Shown in pieces: positions 1 to 12,342 of a DNA stretch of 64,000 bases (position 1 is its first letter; every line of letters begins with the position of its first letter). The notes beneath the pieces are model-generated. The model was not told the DNA's origin, ran no database searches, and saw only the letters and a program-made list of their open reading frames with translations. The stretch covers positions 2,976,001-3,040,000 of the forward strand of contig JAGMVK010000004.1 of NCBI GenBank assembly GCA_020747065.1. Reading direction: 5' to 3'. Made by a program: the position numbers and the translations under genes. This DNA comes from Cadophora sp. MPI-SDFR-AT-0126 (lineage: Eukaryota > Ascomycota > Leotiomycetes > Helotiales > Ploettnerulaceae).

Positions 1-2857
1 GATTACAATGTGCAACAGAAGATGGATTCAAGCAGCGTTAGAAAAGCGAAACCTGGAACGGATTGTGGTACAACGATGATGACTTATATCGCCTCCAAGC
101 TCCAAGCTCCATCTGGATAATACGGTAGTAAATGATAAGTTGAGCTAGATTTCTAGCACAACTATCTACTCTAGCAACAGTTAGGCTGATCATCATGGTT
201 TACTAGTCGAGATTCTCGTCGTACGTTATATCATGAGAAGGCAACGAGTAGAAGCTCCAGCCGCGTCCACAGAAGCGGGATAGAGCTGCAAACGCCCGTC
301 ATGGGCAATATGTGCAGAACGTAGACTTCTAGGCGGTTGAGCAGTCTTGATCAGATCGGACTTGCTCTTCCGAGGCTCTATTGAACTTGCAGCGCCCACA
401 GAGCATTTGGTTCCCTTCAAAGATGAGGTCGAATATATCCTCAAAGCCATTGAAATGGTTCTGTCGATCTCCATGCTGAAATTTATATTTCTGTGCGGAG
501 AAATGGAGATTGGAAGTCTACTCGGGAAAATATTCTAGAAACGACAACGGTCGAGCCCTCTGGACAGTTGGAAGATGTCGAAGATGTAAAGTGGTAAGAG
601 TGAAGTATATATTCACGAATACGACCATAACATACAACTCGCATATAGCCAAGCACGGTCTAAAGTCCAAGATCGACCCGAACAGCACATCATGGCTGAC
701 GGGACGGGTATAAGCTACCTCCGGCTTCTGGGCAAGACATTCTGACAGCAGGAAAGAGTACGCATCATGCTGGACTTTAGACTACGCAAGATCAGAAACG
801 AGTCCAGATGTCTGTGATGTTCAACTCAAAAGCTGTTCAAGAAGTTCCTGATGCCTCTACTTCATGACATCTTGGACAAGCGAGTGAGATATCAAGACGA
901 AGAGGGGAGTGGCAGACTCCCCACCACACCGTCATAGCTGTCCGAAAGCTCTTGCGTCAACAGAGCATGAAGCAAACAGAGCACAAAAGCATGAAATGAA
1001 CTCGAAGATCATATCCCGGCTCCATGGACGAGCTGCCCAGATATTTGTGAATATCACACTGTTGGTGTTTCACTATTCCCCAATCGGGACATTTCTTGCT
1101 GGGGTCAGGGCCAGACGGTTGACCTGAAGCGGCCCTTTGCAACTGCTGACCAGCGAGGCCCCCAATGCACTTTCAAGTAAAAGCGCTCTGAGAACAAGAA
1201 TTGCAAAATCACATGTGTAATCTGCAAATGCGAGGCACGAATAATTAGGATATGTTTTTGGTTGCGAGGCCTATAACAGATGGCCCGCACCCTGGAGACG
1301 CTCTTCCATATCGCAGAACCAGACCACCAATCTGCAGCCATTTTAAAGCGCTTTGTCTGGAAGAGATTGGTGATTCTCAAATGCGAACTGCACACGAGAA
1401 GTTGGAATGCACAATCATCGAGTATCGAAACCGTCCAACCCGGTTGGCAATGCGAAACGAAAAGGATCATCCAGGTGCAGAAGAGTAAACAGCCACGAAT
1501 TTGGGCACAGATAGTCCTTCGAAGACGGACGAAGATGAATGAGAAGAGCACAGAAAAGAAGGAACTTCGGGATCAAACCGAATACAAGTGTCAGAAGATC
1601 CGATGGCAGCCTGTCGCAAGACAGAGATGCCCACCTTTTCGAGGCTGAGTCCCCCATTCCCCACCAGCCTGACGCAACAGAGATGGCCAGGATAGCGCGG
1701 CCTAGTCCAAGGCCTACAAGAGAACTCTAAAGCATAAAAACCTAAAATTCAGACAAGCGTTGACAGGTCAGATCGAACCAGGAACACAGATGAACGGAGG
1801 AACGAAGTGGGATGCACCGCCCCAGTGTCATCTGAAGCCTGCATCGAGGTGACTGGCACTGACGTCTCGCCTCGAGCCAATTATACTTTGCATCTGAGTG
1901 TAAATATGGAGCTCCATCACAGGAGAGTGCACGGTTTGGATTCAGCATCTCGGGGCACACGGTTTCAAAAGGTCGTCGGAGGACACGGCTGGCCGTTTGA
2001 GCAACCGACCTTTTAGGGCTTGGCTGAGGCTCGAAGCGTCTCAGCACTCCTGACAGGGATCCCGACAGGGTATCAATAAGCTTAATTGGGCCATGGCCTA
2101 GCAGCATTGCTTGACCGCTCGTCGACTTTACATCATCGTTCGTCTGAATGTACGGACACTGTCTCCATACGTCTGATCTTAAGGAATTGAGCTCTCTGTA
2201 ATGAAGGAAATGGAGTACTGCTGGGGAAGCGAATATTGAGACGAACATGTAAACAATATCGACTGAACTGGAAAATCATCTCAATTTTCTCTCCAAAAAA
2301 CTGCAGCTCCTCCTCCTGATCTCCTCTTCAATCTCCTTCTCGTTTTATATCCCGAATGTACAGCCTCAACACTCGGTAGTCATCCGTGCCGTGGGGGGGA
2401 AGAACATCGGTTGACGGGCGCATCACTTGGCAATTTGGCTTGGGAAGCTTGGCAGGAACGCCATCCAAGCCTCCGTGTTTGCAAGAACCACCCTATCCAT
2501 GACCCATCCATGACGGTCAGATGAAGAAGCGGTCTTCTCAATATGCAGTTGTTTCCTCCTTTTCCCTCTTCCTCTCTCTCTCACTCCCTCTCATCCATTC
2601 CCGTCCTTTTTTCTAATTATCCGCTACCAAACTTTCTTTGAATTCTTCCGAACGGATTACATTCACTGGTTGCTGGTCGCCTTACATTCTTTACTTGCTG
2701 TGCAATTGTTAACTTATTACTTACTTACTTGATTTGCTTTACTTTCGAATACCCTTCTTGATCGACTCATCAATCGGCCGACCGACACGACACGATATTA
2801 TAGGAGATTTTACACTAAACAACGCTCATTTCATCAGTATAATCATCAAACATCAAC
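1..2857. other. Gene-poor left flank
   Basis: I find no reading frame here with family resemblance, convincing introns or a plausible start. The open frames on both strands (the longest about 168 codons) have random-looking composition. The last 600 bases before the gene at 2858 are rich in CT tracts (around 2290-2340 and 2550-2600), as is common in fungal promoters and 5' leaders. The stretch could hold a non-coding RNA or a decayed element, but nothing visible proves either. Confidence 0.5.
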
Positions 2858-4578
2858 ATGTCGACTTCATTCTTCTCCAAGGCAGTGCTCCTGCTATGCT
2901 CGGTCCATCTTGCTGCTGCGAATATCATGAGTCCAAAGAAAGGGGAATCAGTGGAAATGAACAAGGAATACGAAGTCAAGTGGGACACAAAAGGACTTCA
3001 GGAGCCTTTGAAGATGCATCTCATTCCAGGTGGAGCCACAGACCTGAGCACAATCATCAGCGAGCTGAATCGTAAGTTTGAATTCAGGCAAAAGGCGGCA
3101 ATTTGTTTGGCTGACCCAGAACAGCAAATCTCTCAAACTCCGGATCTTGGAAATGGATGCCCCAAAGTTACAACTCCAAGTATGAGTCGGTCATAATAGT
3201 CATTATTGACCACGGTGGAAAGTCAGTGTATGGAGAACCATTCAAGATGGCGCCGCCTTCGCATACGACTGCTCCACCACCTGCATACACAGTTGCTCCA
3301 CCCGTTCACAACACCATCGTAGTCACAGAAATCCATTCCACATCATCTGCAGCAGCAGTAGTGGTCGAGCCACCGCCTCCACCTCCAGCCCACAACACGA
3401 TCGTGATCACTGAGATCCATTCCTCGTCCTCGGTAGCAGCCCACAACACCATCGTCATAACCGAGATCCACGAAACTTCAACGGCGGCGGCTGTAGTCGA
3501 GACCCTGGCACCAGTCGTCAACACGATTATCATTACCGAGATCCATTCATCCACCGCGGCTGCTGTTCTCGAAACAATTGCTGCTCCAGTCGTTGTCGAG
3601 ACAGCCATTGTTCACACCTCCATCATGGTCAACACCCCGCCTCCGATTGCTCAGACCGAGACCCTGGCAGTGACACATACTTCGGTCGTCCAGCACGTGT
3701 CCCAAGTTGTCGTCACTTCAGTCGCCGCTCCAATTGTCCAGACGATTCAAGCTCCACCTCTCGTCCAGACCCACGAAGTTGCTCCAATCATCAGCACCGA
3801 GATCCTCGCGCCAATAATCAAGACTGTTTCCCAGGCACCTTCATTCGTCACCGAGATCCAAGCACCAATCGTCAAGACCATCTTGGTAACTGAGACACCC
3901 GCCCCAATCGTCAAGAGCATTTTCGTCGCTCCCCTCCTAGTCACCGAGACCCAGGCCCCAATCATCATGACCGTGAGCCAAGCTCCAGTCGTCACAACAA
4001 TCATCCAAGCCCCCCAATTCGTGACCTCGATTCCCGCACCCCTCTTGATCACCAACCAGGTGACCGAGCTCTTGACAACTGCAGTGGTCTCGCAAGCTCT
4101 CCAAATCATCGAGTCTCACCAAAACGCGGTCTCGGTAACCGAACTTTTTACTGAGCACGTCAAAGCAACCATCACCTCCCACACGGTCGTTACATCGACG
4201 CCACCACCAGTCCACAACACCGTGATCATCACCGAGATCCACTCGTCTTCAATGGTGGAAGCACCACCTGTGAACACCATTACCTCGACTGAGATCCACT
4301 CTTCCGCATTACCACCAGTCCTCGCAACCAGCGCTCCATTCCAGAATACCACATCCGTGGAAGTAGTAGCAAGCTCTCTCACCACCCTCGCCACATCAAC
4401 AACAGCCGTTGCTGCGCTCCCACAATCCGGCTTCACATCCTCCTTCACAATGGGCTCCGCCTCAGGCACAGGCGTCGGCGCCCAGCCCGCACAATTCAGC
4501 GGTTCCGCATTCAAGAATACCGTCCTATCTGGCGGAGTTTGGGCTGCGGTTGGTGGAATGGCGGTGTTGATAATGTAA
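2858..4578 (+). CDS. Repeat-rich GPI-anchored cell-wall protein with Kre9/Knh1-like N-terminal domain
   Basis: Two exons, 2858-3071 and 3125-4578, joined across a 53-bp intron (acceptor CAG ending at 3124); 555 aa. The protein starts with a hydrophobic signal peptide ending near LAAA. Residues of about 20-120 resemble the Ser/Thr-rich GPI-anchored family domain related to Kre9/Knh1, with the typical sequence NSGSWKWMP followed by an IIVIIDH strand. The rest is a Pro/Thr/Val/Ala-rich stalk: about six copies of a module centred on HNTIVITEIHSSS (roughly 3303-3555 and 4211-4300) around an array of AP-x-V-x-T heptad-like repeats (about 3730-4060). The C-terminus has small residues followed by a hydrophobic tail (VWAAVGGMAVLIM), as in GPI-anchor signals. 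Function is probably structural in the wall; no catalytic residues are seen. The splice choice is supported by domain continuity; the anchor is inferred. Confidence 0.85.
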
Positions 4579-4996
4579 TTTCCTTGAGTCAGTCTGTCTC
4601 GGGCATGGTTGGAGTAAATCAAGATTGATTGAATTGATTGAGTAGGAATAAGGAAGGGGGTTGTGGGAAAGATAGAATAGATATGATATCGTGGACGATT
4701 CGTTCTCTTAGACATCTTTGCCAATAGATTTGGTTATGTAAAAGATGTAAAAGATGAGATGTCGGTTTCAGATGTATATATAATGTTATCTCGGGAATGG
4801 TTGAATTTCCAATAAAGGGCCTGAATTGAATTGATCCAGCAGATATATGAGCGAGAAAGCTGTTTTGACATAGAAGTAACTATTGAATTGCATGTGAGCG
4901 AATCTTTCTGAATATGTTTGCTGAAGCGGCAGATTTGTCTGCCACACATTATAATTCGTAACGAGGCAGATATGAATCGAAATTCTTACCGTCAAT
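4579..4996. other. Convergent intergenic region
   Basis: This is the 3' space shared by the wall-protein gene (+) and the CorA-like gene (-). I see only AT-rich presumed 3' UTR sequence and no further gene. Confidence 0.5.
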
Positions 4997-7900
4997 TCAA
5001 ACATAACTTTCCTTTCCACCATACAACGCGTTCGATCTCCTCGACTCCTGGACATCCACATGTCGATACCCATGCCTTCCCTCCCTTCCCATTCCTCCAT
5101 ACCTCGCTCTAATCACGCTATAGCCGTGCGGATTTCTCCTCCATAAATTTACAAAACCCTCCCTGAAATTATTCAACTCACCTGCCCAAGCCAAGCACAA
5201 AGCAATGACCAAAACAGTCAACGGTAGAGCCGTAGCCCAGTAAACCCATTGACCAAAGGGCATTTCACGAACGTCGGACGTGTTCATGCCCATTATACCT
5301 GCGACTGTTCCTAGAGGAAGAAAGATGATGGTGACAATGGTGAAGGCGTAGATCGCTGCTTCTTGGCGGTCTTTGTTGGAGTCGATTTTCTGGATGTTCT
5401 AAAAAATCAAGTCAGCATTAGCCATAAAACCCAGCAGATTTCAGCCATACCCAGTCTCCAAGTTCCGATGCAATCTCGCGCATCTCCCTGAATCCTCTTA
5501 TTCGATTCTCAACCAGCGCAAGGTTATCTTGGATGATGAGGCTCTGCACACCTGCCGAGTCGTGCGGCAAATGATGGTTTCCCGTACGGTGGGAAGGACG
5601 TCGCGAGAACCCTGTATCAGCGTATTCAGCATCTTCGCGAGCGCCTACTCGAGATGCACCAAAACCGCGCTGGGCTTGTCTCAAGACGAATTGTTGAGCA
5701 TCTAGTGTCTCGCTGATGACTTCAATTTCTTGCTTCAAGCAAACGATCCGGTCTTGGTGACTTCGGTCCAAGGGATTCGCTTCGATGTCAGATTGCTGGA
5801 AATCCATTAATAAAATGGATCAATTACTCTGATCAAATCAACTCACCAGGGTTTTCAGATACTCCAGATAAGTATCCGAAATGTCCGCAGGCGAACCATT
5901 TTCGCTTCTGGATAGTTGGAAGGCGATCAATGATGCAAACTCGAAGGGCGGGAACACGGCATAGTTTGACATGTCCACCTTCGAGATGTTCGAGACCACT
6001 GTTTTGATGCCTTGATCAATAAGCTCATGGCATGTTGTCATCTGAACGTCGAAAAGTCGCATATCCTCGCCCGAAGCCGTAAGTGCCAAGATCAAATGAA
6101 GCCACGCCCTTGTGAGTTCCCCAGGTATCTGGATGTTTGATCGATCCGCGAAAGCAGCATGCGATAAGTAATCCTTGAACGGAACTGTGCTGTTGTTGAT
6201 CTGGGTGAGCCAATCTAAGACCTCCGATGCCTCGCTGTCCATTCTTGTCTGTCGATTAGAAGATGGTCCTTGCCTTGACGGTTCTACTTCCGGCACGGAC
6301 TAGTGACAAGTTAGTAAATCTGCCAGCAAAGTTCTCAAAGTGGAACCGACTTTCAATAGTCTAGAAAAGGTACCCCAGAACTTGGAGATTGTCGGAGCTT
6401 GAAGATCAGTGGGAAGGAAAAATCTGTATAGCAGCTCTGCAGCATTGACAATACCGATCGAGGTTTCATAGCGAGCAATGACGTGCTCTTCAATCGATGA
6501 AGCATCTGGCTTTAGCTCGGAGAGGCGGCTATAAATCTCTGCTCTGTTACTGATCTCAGGGCTCCTATTATATATCAGGCGGTGGTTGAGACTGGTCTCT
6601 TTGGTGAGATAGCTGTGGATCTCAGTCAAATCATCTTGGACTCCTTGATCATCGTAGCCAGATAGGAGGTAGTTGACGTTGACTGCTGAAGTCTCTTGGG
6701 TGGTGTTCTGGCTTCCGTTCCGAGAGTTGAGCCAGGTGAACACGTGGAACTCCTCTTTCAATTCATTCAAAGATTTATCCCGAGATTTCTTGGGCTTCCT
6801 GATATCCTTGGGCCGGAGCGAGGGGGCAGTCTTTGGATGATCTCCAGCTACAGGAATACTTGAAGCATCTTCAGAATCTTTTGCTGGCCCTTCTTGGAAC
6901 AAAAGAGACCCTTTTTCAGCTTCAGATTTTGCTGGAGCCCTACAGGTGTCAATAGCTGTTCGACTATTGGTGGATATGCACATACCGAAAGTCGACCACA
7001 AGACGCACAGCTATCTTTCCCGCAAGTTTCACTATCCTTGGCCAGTCTGAAGAAGTGATTGACTTCTCATTCAGCTTTACCTCGACTTGGAGAGGCCAGT
7101 AGTCCCAGAAATGAGAAATAAAAGCCTACAGGGTGTGAGCATACTTCGGTCAGCTCTAGATAGTACTTTCCACTTACAAACCAAGACCGGCACTCTTCCA
7201 GTGGAAGGGTCCAGCGCAGAGAGCTTTTGGTCGAGACAAGGATATGTGGTGAATTTGGTGACGGCTGGAGCTCGGCCGTGGGGGTTGATATGAAGTCCCC
7301 CTGTAGAGAATGCATCGGCAGCCTAGCGCAAGAGACAACCAAGGCTGGCAGTGTTAGCGCAGCGGTGTCGACGCAGCATTTCCAACTTACAGTCGTCCAG
7401 AATAAGGAACCACGCCTGAGCAATGTGAAAGCAGTGCTCGGGTGGAATGTTCTGCAAATAGCAGACCGCTTGCTTCATATCTCTACTCTTCTGGATCAAG
7501 GCGAATCTCGCTTGGAGTAGAGTCCTCATGGGATGGGAGGATGCTCTTAATCCAGACGGTGTCGAGTATTTCTCTAAGCAAAAGTACGGAACACACAACC
7601 AGGAAACTGTTCTGGATTTCGACGCCACTGGTCGCTTCTCACTAGACACATTGTCTTGGAGGAATGAAGGTACCATGAATCTGGTCTTTACTTTCGTTGA
7701 TGTCTGTAGAGGCTTGTCAAATCCCTTTCTCGCACGTCCGAGGGTTTTAGCGATGGTAGCCGTTTCGAGGTCCGTTAGACCGGGGATATTGAGTGTATTG
7801 TGCTACTATCTGATAAGTTACAACGAAAGGAACGCATGGGGACTCCTACCTCGAAATTATCAAAGTCCATATTTTTGTCTTCAAAATGTCTGTTGCAACG

Positions 7901-9864
7901 GTCAGCAGATAGATGAAACGAAGATCGGAAGAGATTTACACCCATCTAAAAACAGCAGCCACACCTTTGTTTGAGGTGAGATCGTGATCAGGGATGAGAG
8001 CTAGCTGCACAGCATGAGACCCCCCAATCACACCGTCGCCAATGTATTGAGATCGAAGCACCTCATAAGTCCTTCCCGACTCAGACTTGACTTTCGGCTG
8101 TGGCTGCATGTTCTGCTCATTCTTCTCGGATACATCAGATATATCAGACGTGGAGCTCATGATACTCTCTGTTCCGCGCAGGCTCTTGCTATGGCGAGAA
8201 AGCGAAAATGGGTATGCTTCAGAGACAAAGCCAATATCGGGTTCATCCCATCTTCTCGTGCCGTAATCCTCATTCTCATAGTCGTCTATGATCCGATTGT
8301 TGATTATCACTGGTGCGACCGATGGTGCCTTGGATCGACTTTGAACCCGACTGTGACTTCTTGAAAAAGCTGACGGCCTGACGAGGCTGAGATGTTCGTT
8401 GTCTCCGCGTTCATGTTGGGTATATGCGTCATCGTAATCGTCGAAGATGTGATTGTTGATGATGACAGGCTGTGCCGATGGCGGAGGCGGCGATACGCGG
8501 GACCTGGATCTGGATCTAATTCGTGTTCTTCTTGGGTTCGAATTGAAGTTGTCATCATCAGAATCATCAGAGTCATAATAGATGCGATTATTGATGATAA
8601 CAGGGGTGACTGTTGGCGGTGGTGGCGGCGGCGATGATGCTCGATGTCGACTATGACTGGAAGTTGCGGGAACGAGATAATTGCTGTTCGGAGGTCTGAA
8701 TTGGCTATATTTTGAAACTTTGTAAGGGTCCAAAGAGATATAAGGAGTCCGGTGCCGCTCTCTTTCCACTCTGATATCAATGTCTTCTTCATCGTGATTG
8801 AGCGTCGAGCGCCGACGAGCAGGGAATGGGGGACGAGGAGCCTCGCTATACCTTTCCTGAGTGTAGACACGAGGAGTGGGGTAAGACCTGCCCGTCCTTG
8901 ATGTCCAAGTATCCAAATCGCGGTCCGCTCGAGATGGTTCACCACGTGGTGGTCGGCGATAACGATAGTCGAACTCGCTTTCCATCACAGGCGACTCGCG
9001 ACGTCGTCTAACCCTGATGTCCAGATCTTCATCCGAGTCGTACCGACTCGCACCTCGAGGTTGCATTGGACGACGACGGGGCGATTCAGACCGCTTTCGC
9101 GACCAGCGACCGACCTCTGGACGTCGATCTCGTATCCGAACATCGACCTCATTATCATCATAATAGTCTGAGAACTTTTTAGGCTGTGCTTGAGGAGGAG
9201 CTGGGATATGTCGAGGCTCAGCATAGGGACTAAAAGGGTTCGTTGGTCGCCCTCGAAGACGAACATCGAAGCCATCTTGATCGGCGTAGTATCCAGAACG
9301 ACCGGCGTCGTCAGGAACCTTTGAGTGTTCGAAATAACTGGGCATGTAAATCGTATCTTCCTCGCCATAGTTGCTCTCTTTTCGGTCCCGAGTCGGCGCT
9401 CTTGAAGACCTGCTGTCGCGGGCATTGTCGTGTAGAGGCCTAGGCGATGGAGACCGTTCTCTTGCACCCGTTACTGGACCCTCACGACCACGTCTTGCTT
9501 CTCTTGAAGAGAAGTCTCTAATTGGCGACGGCGATGAGGTCTGTCTATCATGTTCTCCAAGAAAAAGGCTATTCCCTCGACCAGCTCTTTCATCTCGCGC
9601 TTTCCTCTCAGGAGGAGATCGGTCACGTGAGGTCCGACGAAATGGTCGTCTTCGACTGGTAGAGCCTTCATCAGGCCCTGTTACCGGGCTGGCGAAACGT
9701 ACTGGTTGAGTTGGGACTTGACGAGGGACTGCGCCAGGGGTTGGAGGCAGCTCGATTGGAAGTTGCCTAGGTGGAGCTTGTTCTGAGACGGAGGCAGCTT
9801 GGTTCGACGCGTTGACTTCGGGTCGGCCCTCTTCGTCGGCTTCATCGGCCACGTAAGGTTCCAT
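4997..9864 (-). CDS. CorA-like divalent-cation transporter family protein with long disordered N-terminus
   Basis: Nine exons read 9864-7940, 7889-7850, 7802-7391, 7344-7178, 7125-6986, 6939-6351, 6299-5847, 5795-5451 and 5398-4997; all eight introns are 46-52 bp and keep frame, giving 1490 aa. Exon 1 (about 640 aa) is charged, Arg/Ser/Asp-rich and probably disordered, with recurring blocks: three of PVIINNRI followed by acidic residues, and several D-[IV]-R-[IV]-R blocks. The rest matches fungal CorA-like proteins: FRWVHFEDKNMDFDNFE, then SRTVSWLCVPYF, and at the C-terminus two membrane helices with the CorA signature GMN between them (IMGMNTSDVR). It likely sits in a membrane and moves Mg2+ or related ions, although many fungal members of this branch have no proven transport activity. 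The ATG at 9864 was chosen; an in-frame ATG at 9966 would add 34 residues. Confidence 0.85.
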
Positions 9865-10774
9865 GGCAAGCGAAAGTAAACACGAATGCGTGTTTAGATC
9901 AAACAGGATAACTCTCAACCTGACACCATTTGAGGACAATTGAAGCTGTTGAATGCTGACAGTCATAATTTGAATTGCAGCTCAGCTCCGAACACTAGCA
10001 AGGATGAACACCCCTGCCTCGCACCTGGAGAAGTTCCGACTGACGGCAGCTGTACGACATGAATTCGCAGCAAAACGACATACTAATGCTGCTTCACGGG
10101 GTTGCCCTCATCTGTTTTTGATAATTTTTTAACATGTATATGATACGGCTGCCTTTCGAAAGAGTTCGTGCTCCCAATAAACACAACCTGAACACTTGCG
10201 AATCTATTCAATGCGTTAGCTCTAGTGGCCCGAACAGCAGTGGCTTACTTTCGGGTTTGTGCTGGCTTACGCAGCACATATGCCACATAGGTCTGGCAAG
10301 CCGACTCAACTCAAACAATTTAGCAGAATCAATATCGTAATCATGACATAATCTCCCATCGTATACAGGCACGATTCTATTCCTTCGTTCGTAAATTGCT
10401 ATTGCGGCGCTGCACTTCGTAATACAAAATCCAGCGGCACAGTAGTGAGCTTACGCGAAGTCCGAAGCTTCGGATCCGGAATAATGCCCTGAAAAACGCC
10501 CGGAATTAAGCGAACTACAGAATGAAAGTGCATGGTGTTCTGTACGTGGGATCATCATGGGGGAATATAAAATGGATGGATGGTCCGCTCATCTTAATGT
10601 CTTGTTGTACTTAGATATCGACTTGAGAATATTTTTCACTTCAAACTTTTCCCCATTCATAAATCAGATCCAGAAGCCGGAAAATAGGCTCTCAATCTGA
10701 CCTTAGACTTTTCTGTCCTGCAGACTCAACGAGATTCCAGATCTATTTTACATACTCTCTACTAAAACCACAAC
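9865..10774. other. Divergent promoter region
   Basis: This region separates the CorA-like gene (-) from the FAD monooxygenase (+). A TATA-like tataaaa lies at about 10566-10572, some 200 bases before the monooxygenase ATG. No gene was recognised. Confidence 0.5.
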
Positions 10775-12075
10775 ATGAGCTCCGCCAAACCACAAAACAT
10801 CGCCATCATCGGCGCCGGTCTAGCAGTAAGTCTCCCTCTCCATCTTCCTCCCCGCAAACACCCACTTACCCGCCCCAGGGCCTCACTCTCTCCCTCGCCC
10901 TCCACGCCCTCTCCATCCCCTCCACAATCTACGAACTCCGCACCCCAGACACCCACACCGAAGGCGCCCTCATGCTCGGCCCCAACGCCCTCTCCGTCCT
11001 CTCCTCCCTCGGCATCTACGACCGCATCAAGTCCCATGGCTTCCTCTTCTCCAAACTCATCTACAAAGACGACCGATACAACTCCATCGACGAGTACTAC
11101 CTCGGCGACGAGAAACTCTTCGGCTTCAACGCCCTGCGCGTCTATCGCGAAGTCCTCCTTCGCGAACTCAGAAATGCAGTGAAGGAGAGAGGTATCGATG
11201 TGCAGTATAATCGCAAATTCACCAAAGTCATAAGCGAGGATGAAAATGGCGTTGTGTTCGAGTTCGCCGACGGGTCAAGAGAGGAAGCGAGCATCCTCAT
11301 CGGAGCAGATGGAATCCACTCCAAAGTCCGGCAGTACACCCACCCGGACATCAAACCCATCTACAGCGGTCTCCTCGCCATCACCTCCGCAGTCGAAACT
11401 TCCAAACTGCGCTTCCCAGAGCCGAACTACCCACCCGTGAGTTCAATCCACGGTAAACACGGCGCGTTCGCATTCGCAACTCAGAATCCTCAGGGCACGG
11501 AAATGCTGGTTGGGACGCAGAGGAAGTTCCCTGAGCAGGATAAGAAGGGCTGGGATGCGCTGCGCTCGAATAGCGAGGAGTTGCAGAGTATGTTTCGAGC
11601 GAATAAGAGTGACTGGCCGGATCTTGTACAGTCGGCAATGGAGAATATGATGTTGGATCGTCTGTCTATTTGGCCGTACTATGTTGTCCCGCATCTTGAT
11701 ACTTGGTCTTCGCCGAAAAAGAGAGTCGTCATACTTGGAGATGCTGCACATGCTATTCCTCCTACTGCTGGACAGGGCGCTAGTCAGGCTTTCGAGGATG
11801 TGTTTTCGTTAGCACTGTTGTTGTCGAAGATTGGTGGTGATGTGAAATGGGATGCGGCATTGGAGTTTTGGCAGAAGTATCGTGTGGAGAGGGTTAAAAA
11901 GGTTCTGGCGTTGACAATGAAGTTGAATCAGAAGAGGTTACCGGCCGAGGAGAAAGCGAAACTTGGTGATGAGGAAGTGGTGTTCAAGGACATTGCTGGT
12001 GGACCGGAGCAGCAGAGGTGGTTGTTTGAGCCGAAGATTGAGGAGCATATGCTGCAATGGGTAAAAGAACAGTAA
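10775..12075 (+). CDS. FAD-dependent aromatic-type monooxygenase
   Basis: Two exons, 10775-10825 and 10879-12075, with a 53-bp intron directly after the dinucleotide-binding motif; 415 aa. Residues 9-17 (IAIIGAGLA) form the N-terminal Rossmann GxGxxG-type ADP-binding site, completed after the intron by GLTLSLALH. The middle holds the DG motif in GADGIHSKVR, and the second FAD-binding motif is GDAAHAIPPTAGQGASQAFED. This is the layout of class A flavoprotein monooxygenases (the salicylate hydroxylase/PHBH-like group), which use NAD(P)H and O2 to hydroxylate a substrate; the substrate cannot be told from sequence. Length is normal and there is no transmembrane anchor, so it is probably cytosolic. 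Exon 2 is strongly C-rich in its first third. No secondary-metabolite backbone gene lies nearby. Confidence 0.9.
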
Positions 12076-12103
12076 GACAATAATTGAGAGAGATTATCTT
12101 TTT

Positions 12104-12340
12104 ATCCTGTGACAGCAGCTGGTCGATCATGTACATTGCCTAGGAGCGTAACCAAAACTGCGCAATAACTCGTCATCGTTCCATCCTGAGGTAGTAGCCT
12201 GTCGATGCTGTATGTTCCCTAGGAACTTAGCCAAAACTGCGCAGTAAGTAGTAATCGCTTCATCCTGTGGCGGTAGCCGGTCGATCATGTATGTTACCCA
12301 GAAATGTAGCCAAAACTGCGCAATAACTAGTAGCAATGTC
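12104..12340. repeat. Three tandem copies of a 79-bp repeat
   Basis: Copies begin at about 12104, 12183 and 12262, so the period is exactly 79 bp. Each starts with atcctg and contains a gtcgat...tgtatgtt block and the shared core ccaaaactgcgcaataa (cagtaa in copy 2). The copies differ at scattered positions, so the array is not very recent. It fills the space between the monooxygenase stop codon and the stop codon of the minus-strand DUF6594 gene, overlapping both likely 3' UTRs. Since 79 is not a multiple of three, it is not coding repeat material. Confidence 0.9.
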
Positions 12341-12342
12341 AA

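Noticed and set aside
1105..2248. Minus-strand frames of 148 and 168 codons at the left edge
   Set aside because: Random-looking composition, no domain, and competing frames of similar length on the other strand.
3306..4109. Long minus-strand frames inside the wall-protein gene
   Set aside because: They are antisense shadows of the Val/Thr-rich repeat codons.
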